The position numbers and the translations under genes were made by a program. Below the pieces are notes generated by a model that made no database searches, was not told where the DNA came from, and was given only the letters and a program-made list of their open reading frames with translations. A stretch of DNA of 64,000 bases from Hirundichthys speculiger (lineage: Eukaryota > Chordata > Actinopteri > Beloniformes > Exocoetidae): assembly GCA_018398805.1 (NCBI GenBank), contig JAGFBZ010002341.1, positions 62,001 through 126,000 of the forward strand. The letters are read 5' to 3'. Shown in pieces: positions 21,400-33,747 of the stretch (position 1 is the stretch's first letter; every line of letters begins with the position of its first letter).

Positions 21400-23690
21400 A
21401 CTATTCAAAGCAGCCAATATGGCTGCAGAATTGCTAATAACACCTTGGATCAACAAATGTTTACTGCAAAACCAACAAGTCATTCATCAGCATTCCTCTG
21501 CATATCCGCTGCATGCCATATTAGATATCTTTTGTTCATTCTAGTCCGGTTGTAGACCTGGATCTCATGCTTAGTTGTATACCAACAGCGTCCAGAGGGA
21601 GATTCTTATATTGTCCCCTGGAAATCATATCTGAATCCAGAGGAACCAGACTAGTTCTCTGTATCAGAGAGACCGAAAGCAACCCCAAAGCAATGATTCA
21701 TTCCTGTGACCCAACACTGGAATGCACACAGCAAATTACTTAGCAGTGAGGTTTTGCTTTTTTATTGGGTTTATGTGGCACAGGTAAGTCTCTCTCTTCA
21801 TCTGCATGAATTAAAACGACTGACTCTGTGTGTGTTAATGATTGGCTTGATCATGACTGTGCGAGGCCCATAAACCCATTTGAGTGAAGCACTATTCTCA
21901 GGCAACACACAGATGTTCATGCAACAATCCTTATTAGGACATTGCACTGACTTCCATTCATTGTGTAGCGTCTAACCCTAACGCTACCACTTCAAAGGGA
22001 TATGCCTAACCTTAACTTCAACCTCATCTCAATACAGACCTTAGTTCTAAACCAAACCAGGACACCAGAAATAACATTCTGCTTCACTGGGACTGGGCTG
22101 GTCCCAGTAAGATCATTTGTACCAGAAAAAAACACAGTTGCAAGAACACAAATGACACAAAAAGGGGTTTCAATCTTTTATTGCTTGTGATGTACACTGT
22201 ATGCTCTGAGATTTCTATTTATAAACTTAATGTGATCTTTAGAGTCTAAGCTCTGTTTTAATTCCAAATTGATTAATTAATAGTGATGTCTGAGGAAACT
22301 GAATTTGCTTTTCTTTTCCTTTTTTCATTAAAATGTGGTCAATAACTTTTAAAAATGATCTTCCAAATTAATTACAAGTCCAGACAAGAGTTTACCGCCA
22401 CTTTGCTTTTTTTTTAAACTTCAGTTTGATGCTTGGCTTCTCATTTGCTGACACAGTGCGCCCTCTTGTGGCAGATATAAGAAAATATACATTTGTTATT
22501 AAGATAAGTGTCCTGTTACTTGTAATAGAATAATTGTGCTAAACATCACAAATCTATATTACAGTTCAAAAGTCCATATGTTTAATGGCTGTACACTTTA
22601 GACATTTATAGGGAAGACTATATGGCTTCAACAGCTTCAGGTCCTTCAAGTGACACTTTATCTACACCTTTATAAACTAAATGAGCTCATTTCAAATGTG
22701 ATGCCTGCTACAGGTCTCAAGAAAGTTGGCATGGGGGCAACAAATAGCGGAAAAAGCAAGAAATTATTTTTAAAAATTCAGCTGGGAGAACATCGAGCCA
22801 ATAATGAAATCAACTGATATCAGGTCTGTAACATGATCAGCTATAAATGGATGCCTTGGAGAGGCTGAGTCTCTCAGAAGTAAAGATGGGCAGAGGCTCT
22901 CAAATCTGTAAGAGTGCGTAGATTGTGAAATACTTTGAAAACAATTCTCGCAACAATTAAATCATAGGCAGCTGGACTTAGATTTGTCTAGAAAAATCTA
23001 CCTATGACTGGCAACTGGACTAAGACTGAAACTGGAGACTGTGCAATCTCCGAGCGCAAGGAGAGGGCCAGCGCACGGAGGGATACGCGCACAGATACGC
23101 GCCTTATCTGCCAGATAAGGAACCGATTTATAGATTAGGAACAATTAATGTTCCTGTCCCTCCTCGACCACCAGCAGTTTCAGACATATCAGAAATAAAT
23201 TCCCCCATCCAACCGTGGCTGTGACTGTTCCCACATCTACCGCAAGTGCTGACCGGACATCCTCTGACCTCAAGAGAATAAAAAGGTCTGCAAGTAATAC
23301 GGTGATGCGTAATATCTAAATTACACAGCGACCTCTTCTTGTTATATTGTGTTTTTTTTTTTATTGGTGGCTTGAATGATTATAACGTCATGGTGGATTA
23401 GTAGTTAAACCCGCACTGGCCCAGGTACCAAATGCATGACCCGCCACTGAATAATACAGAATTTAGATTACTATTATATTATGTTATTCTTATTCTTATT
23501 CTTATTATTATTAGTAGTAGTAGTAGTAGTAGTAGTGGTAGTAATAATAATAATAATAATATGTTATTAATTATTATATCATTTTTTCTCCCTTGTTTTC
23601 AATGTTTTGTTTTTTTTTTTACATTTTTGAGGTGCAGCAGCCCCACCAACAGGGGGTGCTGCAGCCCGGCCAGCACCCCTACTTCCCGCA
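21400..23690. other. unassigned intergenic stretch with a trinucleotide microsatellite
   Basis: The only clear feature is a (TTA/TAG/TAA)n run at about 23490-23562. Nothing else is recognised. Confidence 0.4.
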
Positions 23691-23698
23691 GTACTGAC

Positions 23699-24431
23699 CA
23701 TATGTGTCAAACACAAGAGCCAAATGTGGCCCGCCACGTCATTTTATGTGGCCCTCGAGAGCTTGGGCATTATTGGCTTAAATTTTAAACCAAAATTTTA
23801 AGAATTAAAAATAAACTTACACCGCTTTAAAGTGCATATTGCCAATAAACTGCATCTCCCATCATGCATTCCGTCATTACCCATAACAATAACGGTAGCT
23901 ACGAGCAAGACGATTTTTCAGAACTGATGGACTTCAGAAAAACCTCTACGAACTAACCCCAATATGTCCAAGAAAAGAAAAATTGATGCACAAGGAATCC
24001 AGTTTCATGAACGATGGGAAAACAATTACAAGTTTGTATCTCAAGGTGAAATAACAGTGTGTCTTTTGTGTTATGAGGCGGGTGTCAGTTGTGAAAGAGT
24101 TTAATCTACGTTGGCATTTTGACAGCAAACACGGAGCTAAGTATGCTAAATTTAGCCTACAAGAAAAACAAAGCACCGCTTCCGCTTCTGAAACCAAGAT
24201 AATGGATACCCTTACACCCACAAGGTCTGAGGTTAATATAATAATAAGTTAAATATTTGAAACTTGAATACATAATAAATACAGAAACCATTATTTAACA
24301 TTATAATAAGGTGTAGTTTAATTTATTTTGATTTACATTGCATTTTGCTACATTCATGCTGTCAATCTGGCCCTTCGAGGGCAACCATGATGCTGATGTG
24401 GCCCTCAGTGAAAATGTGTCTGACACCCCTG
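23699..24431 (+). mobile_element. hAT element with GTF2IRD2-like transposase remnant, copy 2
   Basis: Outer sequence CATATGTGTCAAACAC and TCTGACACCCCTG match copy 1 reversed. From 23963 the + strand codes MSKKRKIDAQ, then QFHERWENNYKFVS and a C-x2-C (CLLC) of a BED-type finger, RWHFDSKHGAKYAKFS completing it. This is the start of the transposase family from which vertebrate GTF2IRD2 took its C-terminal part. A stop follows CERV and the frame shifts before SLRWHF. The rest of the transposase is deleted. The flanking 8-mers are only partly alike. Confidence 0.75.
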
Positions 24432-24639
24432 GTTTATACTTTCTCAACACATACAGTCCAGTTTATTCTTTGTTCATTTAAGTGTTCGATCACTCAGTTT
24501 TTGTTTTTTTTTTTTCCTTTTTCTTTAAGTTCATGTCAATAAGAATATTTTCAGTTAATGCTAGAAAAAAAAGCTCTTTTTTTGTTTTGTCAAGGGAAAA
24601 AAAATGCTCTTTACTGAATTATCTGGAATCTCTGGATTG

Positions 24640-26090
24640 AAGATGAACAACATCAATTAAAGACAACATCACATACCTTGGGATAAAGGTGTGTAAAGAT
24701 TTAAAGCAGAGAAACTTGTTCAATTTTAACCCTATTGAAAAAATTGAAAATAAATTTAATGTGTGGCTTATGAGAGATCTGTCCCTGTATGGACATGTCC
24801 TGCTCTCAAAGGCAGAAGGGATTTTAAGATCTGTTTAGATATCTATGTCAGAAGATGTTCCATACAATGTTATTATTAATTTTATTAGGAGGAAGAGAAT
24901 GCATTATTTACGGAAAGACATAAATAATATTAGAGACTCTGGTGGCCTTGAAGTTTTAAACTTCTCAGATCTTAATGTGTTTAAGATAAAATGGATAATT
25001 GAAGTTATTAAAAATAAACATGGTGTTTGGAACGTTTTACCCCAATTACATATTTAACTTGTAAGGTGGCATAATTTTTTTAAAGTCATTTTTTAAATTG
25101 AAAAAATACCACTTAAATTGGCAAACTTTCATGAGAAGGCATTGTTGGCTTGGCAATTCATCTATAAACATAACTTTTTTACCTCATCTATCTTTATATA
25201 TGTAAAAAAAAAAAAAAGATCTTGTACAAAAAAATAAATCTTTAATCAGACATGGTACAACAATAGAATTCTTACTGTTAGTTACTTAATCAACAAGGTT
25301 TACTTTTAACATATTCTGAATTTCTCAATAAATTTATGATTCCTGTGAAGCCAAAATAATTCTTTTATATTTGATGCGATTCCTGCCAAAGTTGTATCAT
25401 TATTATGAAATCTTGGATTCTCTCCTGCAAATATTGATAATCAAAACAGTTTTTATAGTGATACAATATTTATTGGAGATATTACTATAGTAATAGATAA
25501 ATGTAACAAATATAATAGAAATGTTTTAAAAACAAACCATTTACCTTCTTCAACAATGTTTTGGTCTACTAAATATGAAAATGTTAATTGGAAAAAAGTG
25601 TGGCCAATAACATAAGTTTTTTATTAAGGATAAAATTGGAGAGGTATCCTATGAAATCTTACACATAATTTCTCCTGTAAAGGAGTTGTTCGACCGTTTC
25701 AGTTTAGATATTGAAAACTTATGTGAATTTTGTACCAGTGCTAAAGAATCTGTGATTCATTTTGGTTTTTAATGTATTTGAATGTATTTATTCAATATTT
25801 TGGCTGGATGTTTCAAATTTAACTTCTAGGTTGAGTGGAAAATATATACAAATTGATTTGTATGATATAGTTTTTTTTTTCTTTGTACAAGATGATGTCA
25901 GTTCCACAACTACAACATACTTTATTATTCAACTTTTTATTTTACTTTGAAAATATCATATTCATGTGAAAAAGTGGTCCAAAGCTAAGCCAAAATGTGA
26001 ACATTTCATAAAAGAGATTAAAAAGTATGGCAATGCATTAGACAAAATCAAAAACAAAAAAAAGAAAAATAAATTACAGTTAGTTTTCTC
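24640..26090 (+). mobile_element. L1-like LINE fragment (ORF2 C-terminal part)
   Basis: Starting at 24674 the + strand reads YLGIKVCKDLKQRNLFNFNP and then WLMRDLSLYGHVLLSKAEGI, the block after the RT domain of L1-clade ORF2. An open stretch at 24845-25057 continues it (GGLEVLNFSDLNVFKIKWI). Near 25710 LCEFCTSAKESVIHFGF matches the C-terminal cysteine region. Frameshifts and stops show that it is dead. The endonuclease and RT core are absent, as in 5'-truncated copies. Confidence 0.7.
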
Positions 26091-26204
26091 TGACTTCAAA
26101 CTTATAATTTAACCCCTGGCATGAAGTTTTATTTTTTTTGTTTTGTTTTTTTATTACAATATTAACTTAATACTTTTGTATGTGTTGTTACAATGGAGTA
26201 TAAG

Positions 26205-26352
26205 GGTTACACTAAGAAAAAAAATTCTGGAAACTGCATTTCGACTTTATTCTCGACATTTTGATTTTATTCTCGACATTTCGACTTTCTTCTCGTAAGT
26301 GAGGAATGAAAAAAAAAATCATTGCCCACAATTTTTTTTCTCAGTGTGGTCC
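26205..26352. repeat. small MITE with internal cgacatttcgactttattct repeat
   Basis: Imperfect inverted ends ACACTAAGAAAAAAAATT and AATTTTTTTTCTCAGTGTG enclose two to three copies of a unit built on attctcgacatttcgac. The family is common in fish DNA, but I do not know its class. Confidence 0.45.
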
Positions 26353-26927
26353 TAATACTCCATCGTATGTTGTAAGTTGTGCTTGCTTGTACATTTTTTT
26401 TTATATATTTCTAAATAAAAAAAAAAAAAGACAGCTTCTCCTGTAACGAGCACATGCTTTTTTTTTTTTGCTATGAGGGTTCGTGCAAAGCTAACATAAT
26501 TCAAAGAAAAGTAAGTTTGCCTGTCTTGTGTATTTTCCACTGCATTTAATTGTTGTAGGAAGCCCGGATTGTTCATTCATGAATTCAATAAAATACACCT
26601 TTCTAGCCAACTGTTGGACTAGTAGCAGTAACTATGCTGTAAGATATCTCTTTAATGACAAATGATAGTCACTAGTTCTGGTAGGTTGTGCTAAGACAAA
26701 GCCTTAACCTCAGCAATATAGTCTAGTTTTGCAAATTGAGACTTGAAGGATAAATGTGACAGAGGTGGCGAATTGTGTAATTTGGAAGTGCAGTATTCAG
26801 ACCTGGTAAACGTGAGCGGCCTATTATGGCATCTGGTAGTTTTCTGATTTTGTGATCAGCCCAAATATATTACTGTTGCATAATATGTCTCCAGAAATAT
26901 AAGATATTAATAACGGCTTTTCCCCAG

Positions 26928-27716
26928 GGTGAAGATATTGGAATTCGGAGGGAATGTGTTCTGAAACGCCTCATCGCCTTTCTTGGAGAGGATACAGAAA
27001 ACCTCATTAAGGCATACTGGGTAAGTTTTATAAAGGTTTGATCACAATCACGCTAATGGACAAATTCAGGGAATGTCAATAGTTTTTACCTTCTAAAATT
27101 CTTTACGGGCTGGTGTTTCTAAATGTGAACATCTGTATACATCTGTATACAGGGGACAGGTTCAGTGTAAGAACTGTAAATTTAACACAGCTGTATCCTG
27201 TAAATCTAGGCTTAATTTGAAATGATGTGCTTTGCTGTTCAGCAGAAAGTTCAGTTCAGTTATTTGCAATCCAAGTTTGAACTTGGAAAATTTGTCCAGG
27301 ATATTTCAACTGTCCTAAACCACTTTTTTCTATTCACCAACTGTACATCTTGCACATGATTCCTTTTGTTTCTAAGTTCTGCAGTCAATGATTAATTCCA
27401 GTCTTTATATCTTAACACATGGTTTCCCTCACAACAGGGCAGCAGTGGAAATGATGCTCAGATGGAACTCAAAAAACTCACCATGGCAGGATTTGTTATT
27501 CGAAAGGAGAGGAGGGATTAAAAGAACCCCCAGAAGACACTGGCGACCTGACTTCAGTTGCCTCCCTGCTTCTAGGTTTGATATATGCTTTTAACCCGGC
27601 TTATCCAAAGCCTCTGCGCTTCACATTTTAAGCGATCCAACAAATTTTCATGCAACTTGACCAACACAAGATGTGCCCAAAGTTCAGAATTTGTTCGGCA
27701 GACTTCAGAACTCACA
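26928..27716 (+). pseudogene. broken copy of a fish SAM-type multicopy gene family (two exons)
   Basis: Exon 1 (26928-27020, 31 codons) has a strong acceptor (cttttccccag) and donor (gtaagt) and codes GEDIGIRRECVLKRLIAFLG then EDTENLIKAYW. Exon 2 starts at 27438 after acaacag and codes MELKKLTMAGFVIRKE, shifts frame near 27510, then gives EPPEDTGDLTSVASLLLGLI and YAFNPAYPKPLRFTF, with a stop at 27629-27631 (likely GAA to TAA). The order (LxxLxxYLxED, then a VIR block, then LxGLIYAxNxxYPKxLRxTF) is what I recall from the C-terminus of uncharacterised fish proteins annotated as sterile-alpha-motif-containing-3-like. A hAT element sits at its 3' end. It is probably a dead copy; the N-terminal exons were not found. 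Confidence 0.6.
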
Positions 27717-27724
27717 GTAAAGAC

Positions 27725-28366
27725 TAGTGCTGGGCGATATGGAAAAAATCATACATCACGATATGGACTATTTTATATCACGATAACGATATCTATCACG
27801 ATATACCATAATAAAGTATGTTTTCAGTTATTCTCTGAAAAGTTTGACAAAAATTTCATTGCTTACTTTTCAACTTAATTTTGAAAGGACATTTAGCTGA
27901 ACTGTCACAAACATACATTTTAGTGCAGCAAAAACAGGTAGGTATAGAGGTACAGTAGCTTTCACATTTTTTTTAAAGTGCACAACTGTTTCTGAGAGGA
28001 AAAACACATTTTTGCACTGAAGTTCAGCTATAAAAATTAAACACAAATTTTTTTTCAACTTTCTGAAATCTGTAACCTTGTAGTGCAAAGTTTGCAAACC
28101 AATATAAAGTGTCTAAAGTAAACATCAGGGTTGAAGAGAACTCTGTTTAAGGCATTAACCATGAATAAAAGTGCAAACATAAAAGGCTACTTTGTAGAAG
28201 TAGATATGATTCTATCAAATGTATCATTGCAGGTTATTTAATTACATATTTGCTGTAATAATTGATAAAATTAGGTTAGAAACGATAGAGACGATAGAAG
28301 AGAAATGGCACGATATACACTTTTATATTGTCCCCGCGATATATATTGTCATATTGCCCAGCACTA
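27725..28366. mobile_element. hAT non-autonomous element (TAGTGCTGGGCGATAT type)
   Basis: Ends TAGTGCTGGGCGATAT and ATTGCCCAGCACTA are flanked by the perfect 8-bp duplication GTAAAGAC (27717-27724, 28367-28374). The ends are rich in cacgatata runs. 642 bp, no transposase. It landed in the tail of the SAM-type pseudogene. Confidence 0.85.
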
Positions 28367-28748
28367 GTAAAGACACAGGCATATTGTGCCACAGCTAAAG
28401 GACAGATTATCTTCTGTGTTCTTTAAACAGAACACCTATGTTTTGGAAGCATAACAATGTTTTGACTGAACTTTTTTAACTTATTTTGGATGTTGTGCAT
28501 ATAAAAGAGATTGATACTGGTATTTCTGATTTGTATTTCCATCTTACCTTGCAGGTTTTTTCAGTTTGGTCTTGACGATGTCAAAAAATAGTGACTTGTG
28601 TTGTCAAAAACATGTTCTTAGCAAATGTTACAGTTTAGGAATGTGGATTCTCTCTCTTTTTTTCTTTTTTCTTTAGGAGGACAAGTGTTAAGTTCAAAAA
28701 CTTTTATATTTTTTTCTTATCAGGAATACTTGCAGATCCTACAGTCTC

Positions 28749-28980
28749 ACACAGGGCTACCCAAGTCCAGTCCTGGAGGCGTACCATTGAACAACTTTTA
28801 GGAGCACCACATCTCCAAACCACCTGACTCAACTGCTTAATTTGTTCACCAGCAGTCATTCAACACTGCAGAGGCCTGATAATGAGCAGTTCATTTGATT
28901 CAGGTGAGTTGGAGATGGGACACATCTGAAAATTGGGAATGGGAGGCCTGGAAAACTAGCCTTGGGCTCTCCTGATCTAG
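28749..28980. repeat. hAT-like MITE, worn
   Basis: Resembles the intact 205-bp element at 51177-51381: ends like acagggctacccaagtccag and cttgggctctcctg, with an inner part cacctgactcaa. No clean target duplication is visible. Confidence 0.45.
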
Positions 28981-29336
28981 CAAGTTGCTGACCAGAAACA
29001 TGAAGTATTCATAAATACAACTCTAGAAAGCATAAAAGCAATATCCCATATGAAGTTTCAAAAGAAATGTTTAGTGAACAATTTGTGAAAAACTGTTCAA
29101 GAATTTGCGATGTTTTCACAATGAAATTTAAAATATTTAATTTGTGCAATGGCTTTTTTTTTATTAGCCAAATTAAATTTCTTAATGAAGGTTTTTTACT
29201 CCTGTTTGAAAAACTAAAATAACACGCTAAAACATAGCTTAACACATAACATAACATAAAACATAACTTTTAAGATCGTTTAAATTCAAGCTGTATTTTA
29301 AGTATAATGTAAGTAAAAATGTACTTTTGGATAGTA

Positions 29337-29661
29337 CAGTAATCCCTCACAGTTGGTCGGTCTCAGCAATCGCGGTCTCAGTGCATTGCGGAGGTTTCAA
29401 AAAATATTCATTGAAAAAAAAAATATTTGAAAAAAAAATTTAAAAATCGAAAAAAATTAAAATGAGGATATGCGAGTGAGAGAAAATACGGCGAAATGCT
29501 AAATGCTGAATACGGAGGAATTGAACGAGGTAGAATCAAACTTCTTTTTTCAAAAAAAGTGGAACTTTTTGATAAGTTGAGGGGGTACTCCACATCACGG
29601 TTTTCACCATTCACGAGGGGGTTCACAGCCCCCATTAACCACGAAGTGTGAGGGTTTACTG
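29337..29661. mobile_element. Tigger/pogo-like MITE
   Basis: Inverted ends CAGTAATCCCTCACAGT and AAGTGTGAGGGTTTACTG, with TA on the left (29335-29336) and TG, probably mutated TA, on the right. The inner part contains gcggtctcagtgcattgcgg and its worn complement. It is a different subfamily from the 700-bp element. Confidence 0.6.
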
Positions 29662-30017
29662 TGTAGTATTTTAATTTGGAACAACTTAAAGCTTTTAATT
29701 GACATTTTAGCCCTCTGACTAAAATTAAGTCAGAGGGCTTTAGGTTTCTGAAATAAAATAAATGATTTGAGTAAGGCTGACCAAAATTTGAAAGTTAAAC
29801 AAACTTAATAAATTAACTTGGATAAACTTAATTGAAATGTTTGTTACCAATTGAAGCAGTTCAATTAAGTTGGATCAATTTTTCTCTTTTTTCAGTACAG
29901 GAATACTTCCAGAAACCACTGTTAGCAAACACAATCCCCGTTCCATCTGCAGATGCCAACTAAAGCTCTGACATCAAAAAGGAAACCATACTTGAACATG
30001 GTCCAGAAGAGCCATCA

Positions 30018-30105
30018 TGTCCTACGGTATGGGCAGCTGAAAGGTATGTAAAGGTTTTAGAGCAACATCTGCTCCCCTCCAGGCAATATCAAATGTTTTC
30101 AATTT
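30018..30105 (+). pseudogene. short Tc1-like transposase relic
   Basis: The + strand reads WAAERYVKVLEQHLLPSRQY, which matches the segment before FQQDNAxxH in fish Tc1-like transposases. Only this segment is visible. Confidence 0.4.
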
Positions 30106-30109
30106 AGTT

Positions 30110-30540
30110 TTAAAGATGTTGTCAGCCTCCTTGACTTAAAAAGGATAACTGGTTCCATAAAAAAGTTGCCTGGTAGCAGAAGGCCCGTCCTCCAGACCAA
30201 CTTTTGGATATTGTAGGAACGATGAGTAATCCCGCACTCTAAGAGCGGAGAGCTCTATTAGGCGCATAGCGTGCTATCAAGTCTTGTAGATAACGAGGAG
30301 CTAGGCCATTAAGGGCTTTATATGCGAGAAGCAGAATTTTAAACTCAATTCGAAATTTCACAGGGAGCCAATGGAGGGAGGCTAACACGGGAGAGACGTA
30401 AACTCGCTTACGGATTCCTGTCAGCACCCTCGCTGCTGCATTCTGGATCAATTGGAGGCTATACAGCGAGCTTTTCGGACATCCTGCTAACAACGCATTG
30501 CAATAATCCAGTCTAGAACTGACAAATGCGTGGATTAATT
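30110..30540 (-). mobile_element. L2/Rex-like non-LTR retrotransposon fragment
   Basis: The - strand codes LQLIQNAAARVLTGIRKR, VLASLHWLPVKFRIEFKILL and YKALNGLAPRYLQDL, the well-known post-RT block of fish L2/Rex-type LINEs. The 85-codon open part is 30239-30493. Confidence 0.75.
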
Positions 30541-30884
30541 GTCAAAGATAACCACAAAGTCATTAGCAGCTGGAAACCTGAATCAAGAAAGAATGGGACC
30601 AAATTCTAACACCAGACCTCCAGAAACTCAGAACCTCCAGAACCTTGATGTCCATACATTTACAAACTGTTCTGACAAGAAGAGGAGATGCTCCATCATG
30701 GTAAACATGCCCCTATCCCAACTATTTAGAGACCTGTAGCAGGAACCACATTTGAAATGAGCTCATTTGTTGAGGACACATATTTAAGAGTCTGAAGTGA
30801 CTACAAAAATCAAAAACTCGGACAACCCGTCACTTGATTTTGGATAGCTTGAATATGTAAATGTAATACAGTAAGTGGCTGACA

Positions 30885-31451
30885 TTGGCAAGGAACCCTG
30901 ATGTCACAAACCCAGCTCCAAGTAGAATTATCGAGTCACCCCACCTTTTCCTCCGCCCATCTTCACATCACATTTGTTATTCCTCTAAAGTGGTAGCGCA
31001 AAGTTGTAACACTGATTTTAAAAGATGCGTACCAAGTAGGAGAAGGGTGGAGCAACAAGCCAAAACGAGTGACACAGATAATTCATTTTACATCATATTC
31101 TTTCTTCAAACAACCACATTGTACTGCTGTGATGCTGCGAAGTGTACATCGCATAGCTCCAAAACAAAGAAACTACACATCTATCCCTTCATAGCTAACA
31201 AGGGTAAAGTTGCCAAAAGATCTCTCTTTGCACAGAAGATGGAAAGCCCTGATTCGGCGACGGGGAAGAATGTTGACGTGTTGAACCTCACAAGAAATTC
31301 CAGGCTATGTTCCCGTCATTTCAACAAGGAAAAGATCAGCTCTAACAGCTACAGAAGTGGTGAGCCTGTTAACTTTGCCTGGGATAACTCAGGGAAGCCA
31401 CTAGCGTGGAGAAAATACCACAAAGTAATGCGTTTCCAAATCCCCAGATGA
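30885..31451 (+). CDS. THAP-type zinc-finger reading frame, probably transposon-derived
   Basis: An intact frame of 188 codons. After about 85 unmatched residues it reads LYCCDAAKCTSHSSKT, then HIYPF, and about 45 residues later SRLCSRHF. This is the C-x4-C ... C-x2-H pattern of a THAP DNA-binding finger with the Phe/Pro block in between. The usual Trp and the AVPTIF-type motif are not obvious, so the finger is atypical. THAP fingers occur in host regulators and in P/Kolobok-type transposases. The unmatched N-terminal part may be intron or random open sequence, with the true exon starting nearer 31090. No transposase core follows. It could be an old transposon exon rather than a working gene. 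Confidence 0.45.
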   Translation: MARNPDVTNPAPSRIIESPHLFLRPSSHHICYSSKVVAQSCNTDFKRCVPSRRRVEQQAKTSDTDNSFYIIFFLQTTTLYCCDAAKCTSHSSKTKKLHIYPFIANKGKVAKRSLFAQKMESPDSATGKNVDVLNLTRNSRLCSRHFNKEKISSNSYRSGEPVNFAWDNSGKPLAWRKYHKVMRFQIPR

Positions 31452-31857
31452 ACACCTCATGTTTCGCGGTGCCCCAGTAGACTATTAACGGACAACAACG
31501 CTCCTGATTGGTTGTTAACATAAAGTGTGTCATGGATCATGGAATGACAGAAGACTTCTTACAATATTAAAGATGTTATGTTTTTGACATAACTGATTTG
31601 TTCCAACGATCTTACATCTAACACCTGAGATCACAGCAGCATGCCCCAGCTCAGCTCTGGAGCCTTTTTTTTTTTTTTTTAACAACTGTCTGCATTGAGC
31701 AGCACGGTGGCTTGGTGGTTATCACTGGACTTCAATCAGAGGACTTCAATCACCAACAGTGGAGTACAAAGAGACAGATGAGGACAGATAAAGACCCTAA
31801 CAAAAGACATAAGACAGACAGTGATGATGTGGTGTGGGTAATATGTGTGTGGTAATA

Positions 31858-32489
31858 CAGTGGTTCTCAAACTTTTAATACTGTGTAGCACCTGAGAAAC
31901 TGATCAGTTCTCTGAGTACCACCATGATGACCAATTTTGAAATATAGCCATATATGCCTTCTCAATTAGCTTTAAACACACAGAGATGTTTATTCCTTAT
32001 TGTGGTTATTTTTTGTTACCTGAATTGTTACCTTAGTGAATCAGACATTAACAGCTCTGTCCAACAATTCTCACATACTGTGGAGCTTCATTACACCCCC
32101 GACCAGGTGAGAGTAGGCAGAGGGCCAGCCAGCACAGTGAGAAACAGCGACCCTCACTTTGTCTGGTCGTCGAAGGCAAATACATCCCTAATTACATGCT
32201 CCACCAGCTTGATGCACTTCCACCTGTGCAGGGCACAGCTGGGCCAGATTAGCAATCACCAGCTTTGGTTAAAAAGACCAAGGGTCTCCTCCTCACTGTG
32301 TGGCTGGCTCCTGCAGGAGGAACTACTCTGTTGTCATCATTTGGTTTTTGTGAGACACTAATCAGACTTTTCCTTTCCTCCCCTAGGCATTATAGGAGCC
32401 TGAGTAAACTCCTGAATGGAGAGCTTTTGAGTTTTTCTACACTAATCTCTTCAATTAAACACCACGCTTCAGCGTGTCAAAAGTAACTG
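31858..32489. repeat. hAT-like left end and unassigned sequence
   Basis: CAGTGGTTCTCAAACTTTTA at 31858 is a typical hAT terminus. The matching right end was not located. A SINE head fragment (gcacggtggcttggtggtta) lies just upstream at 31697-31745. Confidence 0.35.
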
Positions 32490-33264
32490 CAGGGGTGTCA
32501 ATCTCCGTGGATTTCCGAGTTTTTTTCCATCCTGGGGGTCATTTTTGGGATGCGTGCAAATCCGGTTTAATATTTTTTTGGGGGGGGGGTACCCTCCACG
32601 AACGTGACGTGAATTCTCGATTGCGATTGGTTGATTGAGACCAGGGCATACACACTGAGCCCGTTGACAATCCAGCCACTATCACAGCCAAGTTAAAGTA
32701 AGCCCGAAGCACATATTTTCTGATATTACTTCTCCCTTTCCTATTTGGATGGATGATTATTAGCTTTAAATTCACATGAGAGATGTTTATTCCTTATTGT
32801 ACTTATTTATTGTTAGACAACGCGGATCAAATGTACAGCGCTTCTCACCACTGGCAAATGTAGGTAGGAAACGTAAACTCGTTTGCCTCGTTTAATTAAC
32901 ATTAAAAACCGCTTAGCAATGTAACCTCCAAGTACATTTAAATTGCCGATTTCTGAAGTGCTCAGTTTACATATTAGGGCAATTATATGATAATTAAATT
33001 TAAAAAAAAATCTCCCGACTCTTGACACCCATGTATCTTGTTGTCAGTGATATGTTTTACTGTTGAAGTTCATGAGTGACTGAATCACTAGTCATTCTGA
33101 ATTTTTGCCTTTAATAGGCAACTTAATTGTTTCATAACAACTACTTTTATTTTTGATATCTAACCTCTATATGCCTCCTAAAGCAGCACCTCGAGAGTGT
33201 TCAAAATTTTCTCGAGCCCCCCCCTGCTTCTGAGTTTTTTTCCAATTTCCCGTTGACACCCCTG
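32490..33264. mobile_element. hAT-like element (CAGGGGTGTCAA ends)
   Basis: Twelve-base inverted ends CAGGGGTGTCAA and TTGACACCCCTG bound 775 bp. GTAACTG occurs on both sides when the terminal G is shared, one base short of a normal hAT duplication. No transposase. Confidence 0.65.
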
Positions 33265-33377
33265 TAACTGTCTGCCTGAGTGTCGTACCTTGACCGCTCT
33301 TGTCACAATACGCATACTCCCATATAGAGCAAAATAAACACACTCAAAAGTTGTTACATCTGCACTGCAACTGAATA

Positions 33378-33747
33378 CAGTGATCCCTTATTTTTCGTGG
33401 TTAATGGGGACCCCCCCCCCCCCCGCGAAGATCAAAATCCGCGAATGGGAGCCAGAGCCCCCCAAGCCTAAATAATGTGTTTAAAATATGTTTAAAAACC
33501 GTAAAAAAAAATTTAAAAAAAAAGTAGTGAGGCACTGCAGCAAAACAAGACAAAGGCTCAACTGTGGTCTGTTACCTTCACAGCCTCTGGTCTCTGAACT
33601 GTAGTAAAGAAACCGCTGGTATTGTGCTATTTTTGGCTCGTAATTAGCGGCTAACATGTTAACAACAAAAGAAACAGTCCGGTTTTCTCTGCATGGAACG
33701 AGCACTTTATTCTGGCACTGCAGGAACTTGTAATATCACACAGGTTG
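33378..33747. mobile_element. Tigger/pogo-like element, truncated copy 2
   Basis: It begins TA|CAGTGATCCCTTATTTTTCG and follows copy 1 base for base with scattered changes until cacaggttg, then stops abruptly and continues as SINE. The second half of the element is missing. Confidence 0.65.

Noticed and set aside
23490..23562. CRISPR-like or structured repeat
   Set aside because: A simple trinucleotide microsatellite without spacers, in eukaryotic DNA.
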